A stretch of 43,486 bases of DNA from Oidiodendron maius Zn (taxonomy: Eukaryota; Ascomycota; Leotiomycetes; Myxotrichaceae). The notes below the pieces were generated by a model. That model was not told the origin of the DNA, ran no database searches, and worked only from the letters and a program-made list of their open reading frames with translations. The stretch lies in contig KN832911.1 of the NCBI GenBank assembly GCA_000827325.1, forward strand, positions 23,741 through 67,226, given 5' to 3'. Within the stretch, counting starts at the first letter, position 1; every line of letters starts with the position of its first letter. The translations under genes and the position numbers were made by a program. Positions 43,001 through 43,486 of this stretch are shown piece after piece.

Positions 43001-43486
43001 CTCTCCGGTGAACAGCCATCGGAATCGCCCTGAAAAGGGTGCTGGACATCGCAAAAATCGAGGATATGATATTTAACTCTTCAGTCTATCGAGTCCGAGG
43101 GGCTACAGCACCGTGTACCTGCTGCATGGTCGCTGAGGGCGCGAAACGTGGTTTTGTTGTGATTCTGGTCAAGAATTGTACGCGACCGTGACTACAACAT
43201 AATATACACGTCGAATCGACCACGACTCGAACTATCGCACTACCTGCTAGTCAATTGATTGTATAAGAGGGAGATGGCTTACAATAACCATCCGACCCTA
43301 CTATGTACTATAGTAGGGACAGGACACCCTCGATACCGTCCGGCTCTGAGTAGTCGCGTCAGGGTCGCAGTTTACTCCCTGGCGCGACTCGAGGGCTTGG
43401 AAGATCCTTAAGTGTTCCTCCTTGTGTAATGGAAGTTGTTAACCCCTATATAGGTCCAAGGACGACTCGTTAAGACCAAAGGGTTA
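43001..43486. other. Non-repetitive, GC-normal right flank
   Basis: Base composition changes abruptly at 43001 and no RIP bias is visible. It does not match any repeat in the window. A 9-bp inverted repeat with a 5-nt loop (ccctactat 43296-43304 with atagtaggg 43310-43318) is present. Beyond the short open frame at 43012-43191 I see no gene in the remaining 295 bp. Confidence 0.7.
43012..43191 (+). pseudogene. Short open reading frame fragment with a Cys cluster
   Basis: 59 codons open from the breakpoint side to a TGA at 43189-43191, with no RIP-type stops. The end reads APCTCCMVAEGAKRGF and then LVKNCTRP. It has no family I can name with confidence. The Cys-rich piece is loosely like short Cys-rich modules in fungal lineage-specific proteins. 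It lacks a clear start and could be an exon fragment or chance. Confidence 0.25.

Noticed and set aside
43200-43250. tRNA-like B box on the minus strand (agttcgagtc)
   Set aside because: No A box or acceptor stem at a suitable distance could be found.

Overview
The window looks like a transposon graveyard from a filamentous ascomycete (Pezizomycotina). Almost all of it is extremely AT-rich and TpA-rich, with CpA and TpG depleted. TAG and TAA replace Gln or Trp codons throughout otherwise readable frames, which is the signature of repeat-induced point mutation (RIP). The element types also fit such a fungus: chromodomain Ty3/gypsy elements, a Fot1/pogo element and a hAT element. Only three stretches escape the decay: a SINE-like insertion (6815-7525), a Fot1-like DNA transposon with an intact 562-codon transposase (24683-26641), and a GC-normal right flank (43001-43486).

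Layout. The sequence can be unpicked as nested insertions, using paired LTRs and target-site duplications (TSDs). Element A is a plus-strand chromovirus. It starts before the window and appears in three pieces: 1-1130 (RT to RNase H), 23847-24382 and 38396-38973 (integrase). It was split by B (1131-23841, minus, TSD TCTAC/TCTAT) and by E (24383-38390, minus, TSD ATTAC). B was split by C (3040-19365, minus, TSD AAAGG/AAAGA). C was split by a 9.9-kb hAT element, D (6204-16146, TSD GATATAGG). D in turn received the SINE-like insertion. E contains the Fot1 element (TSD TA), a miniature LTR element or TRIM (27367-28011) that sits where 1336 bp of E are missing, and the full-length chromovirus H (31363-37743, TSD ATAGG). 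A is broken again at 38974 by a second TRIM, which is broken by chromovirus I (39374-43000). I stops abruptly against non-repetitive sequence. With their guests removed, B, C and H come to 6380, 6375 and 6381 bp, so the unpicking is consistent.

Biology. The chromovirus family has 295-bp LTRs (281 bp in E), a C-rich/G-rich polypurine tract, a gag zinc knuckle, RT, RNase H, integrase and a C-terminal chromodomain. An 11-nt sequence just after the 5' LTR is the exact complement of an 11-nt sequence inside the LTR, with a TATA box just upstream of it. This is the Tf1/sushi type of self-priming. The TRIM has the same LTR ends and a 13-nt version of the same arrangement, so it is probably a parasite of this family.

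The most unusual part is element D. Besides a RIP-killed, intron-containing hAT transposase, it carries two diverged, intron-containing minus-strand genes that read as histone H3 (one with a loop 1 of CENP-A length). It also carries further intron-bearing genes I do not recognise. Its introns share an almost identical core of about 18 nt.
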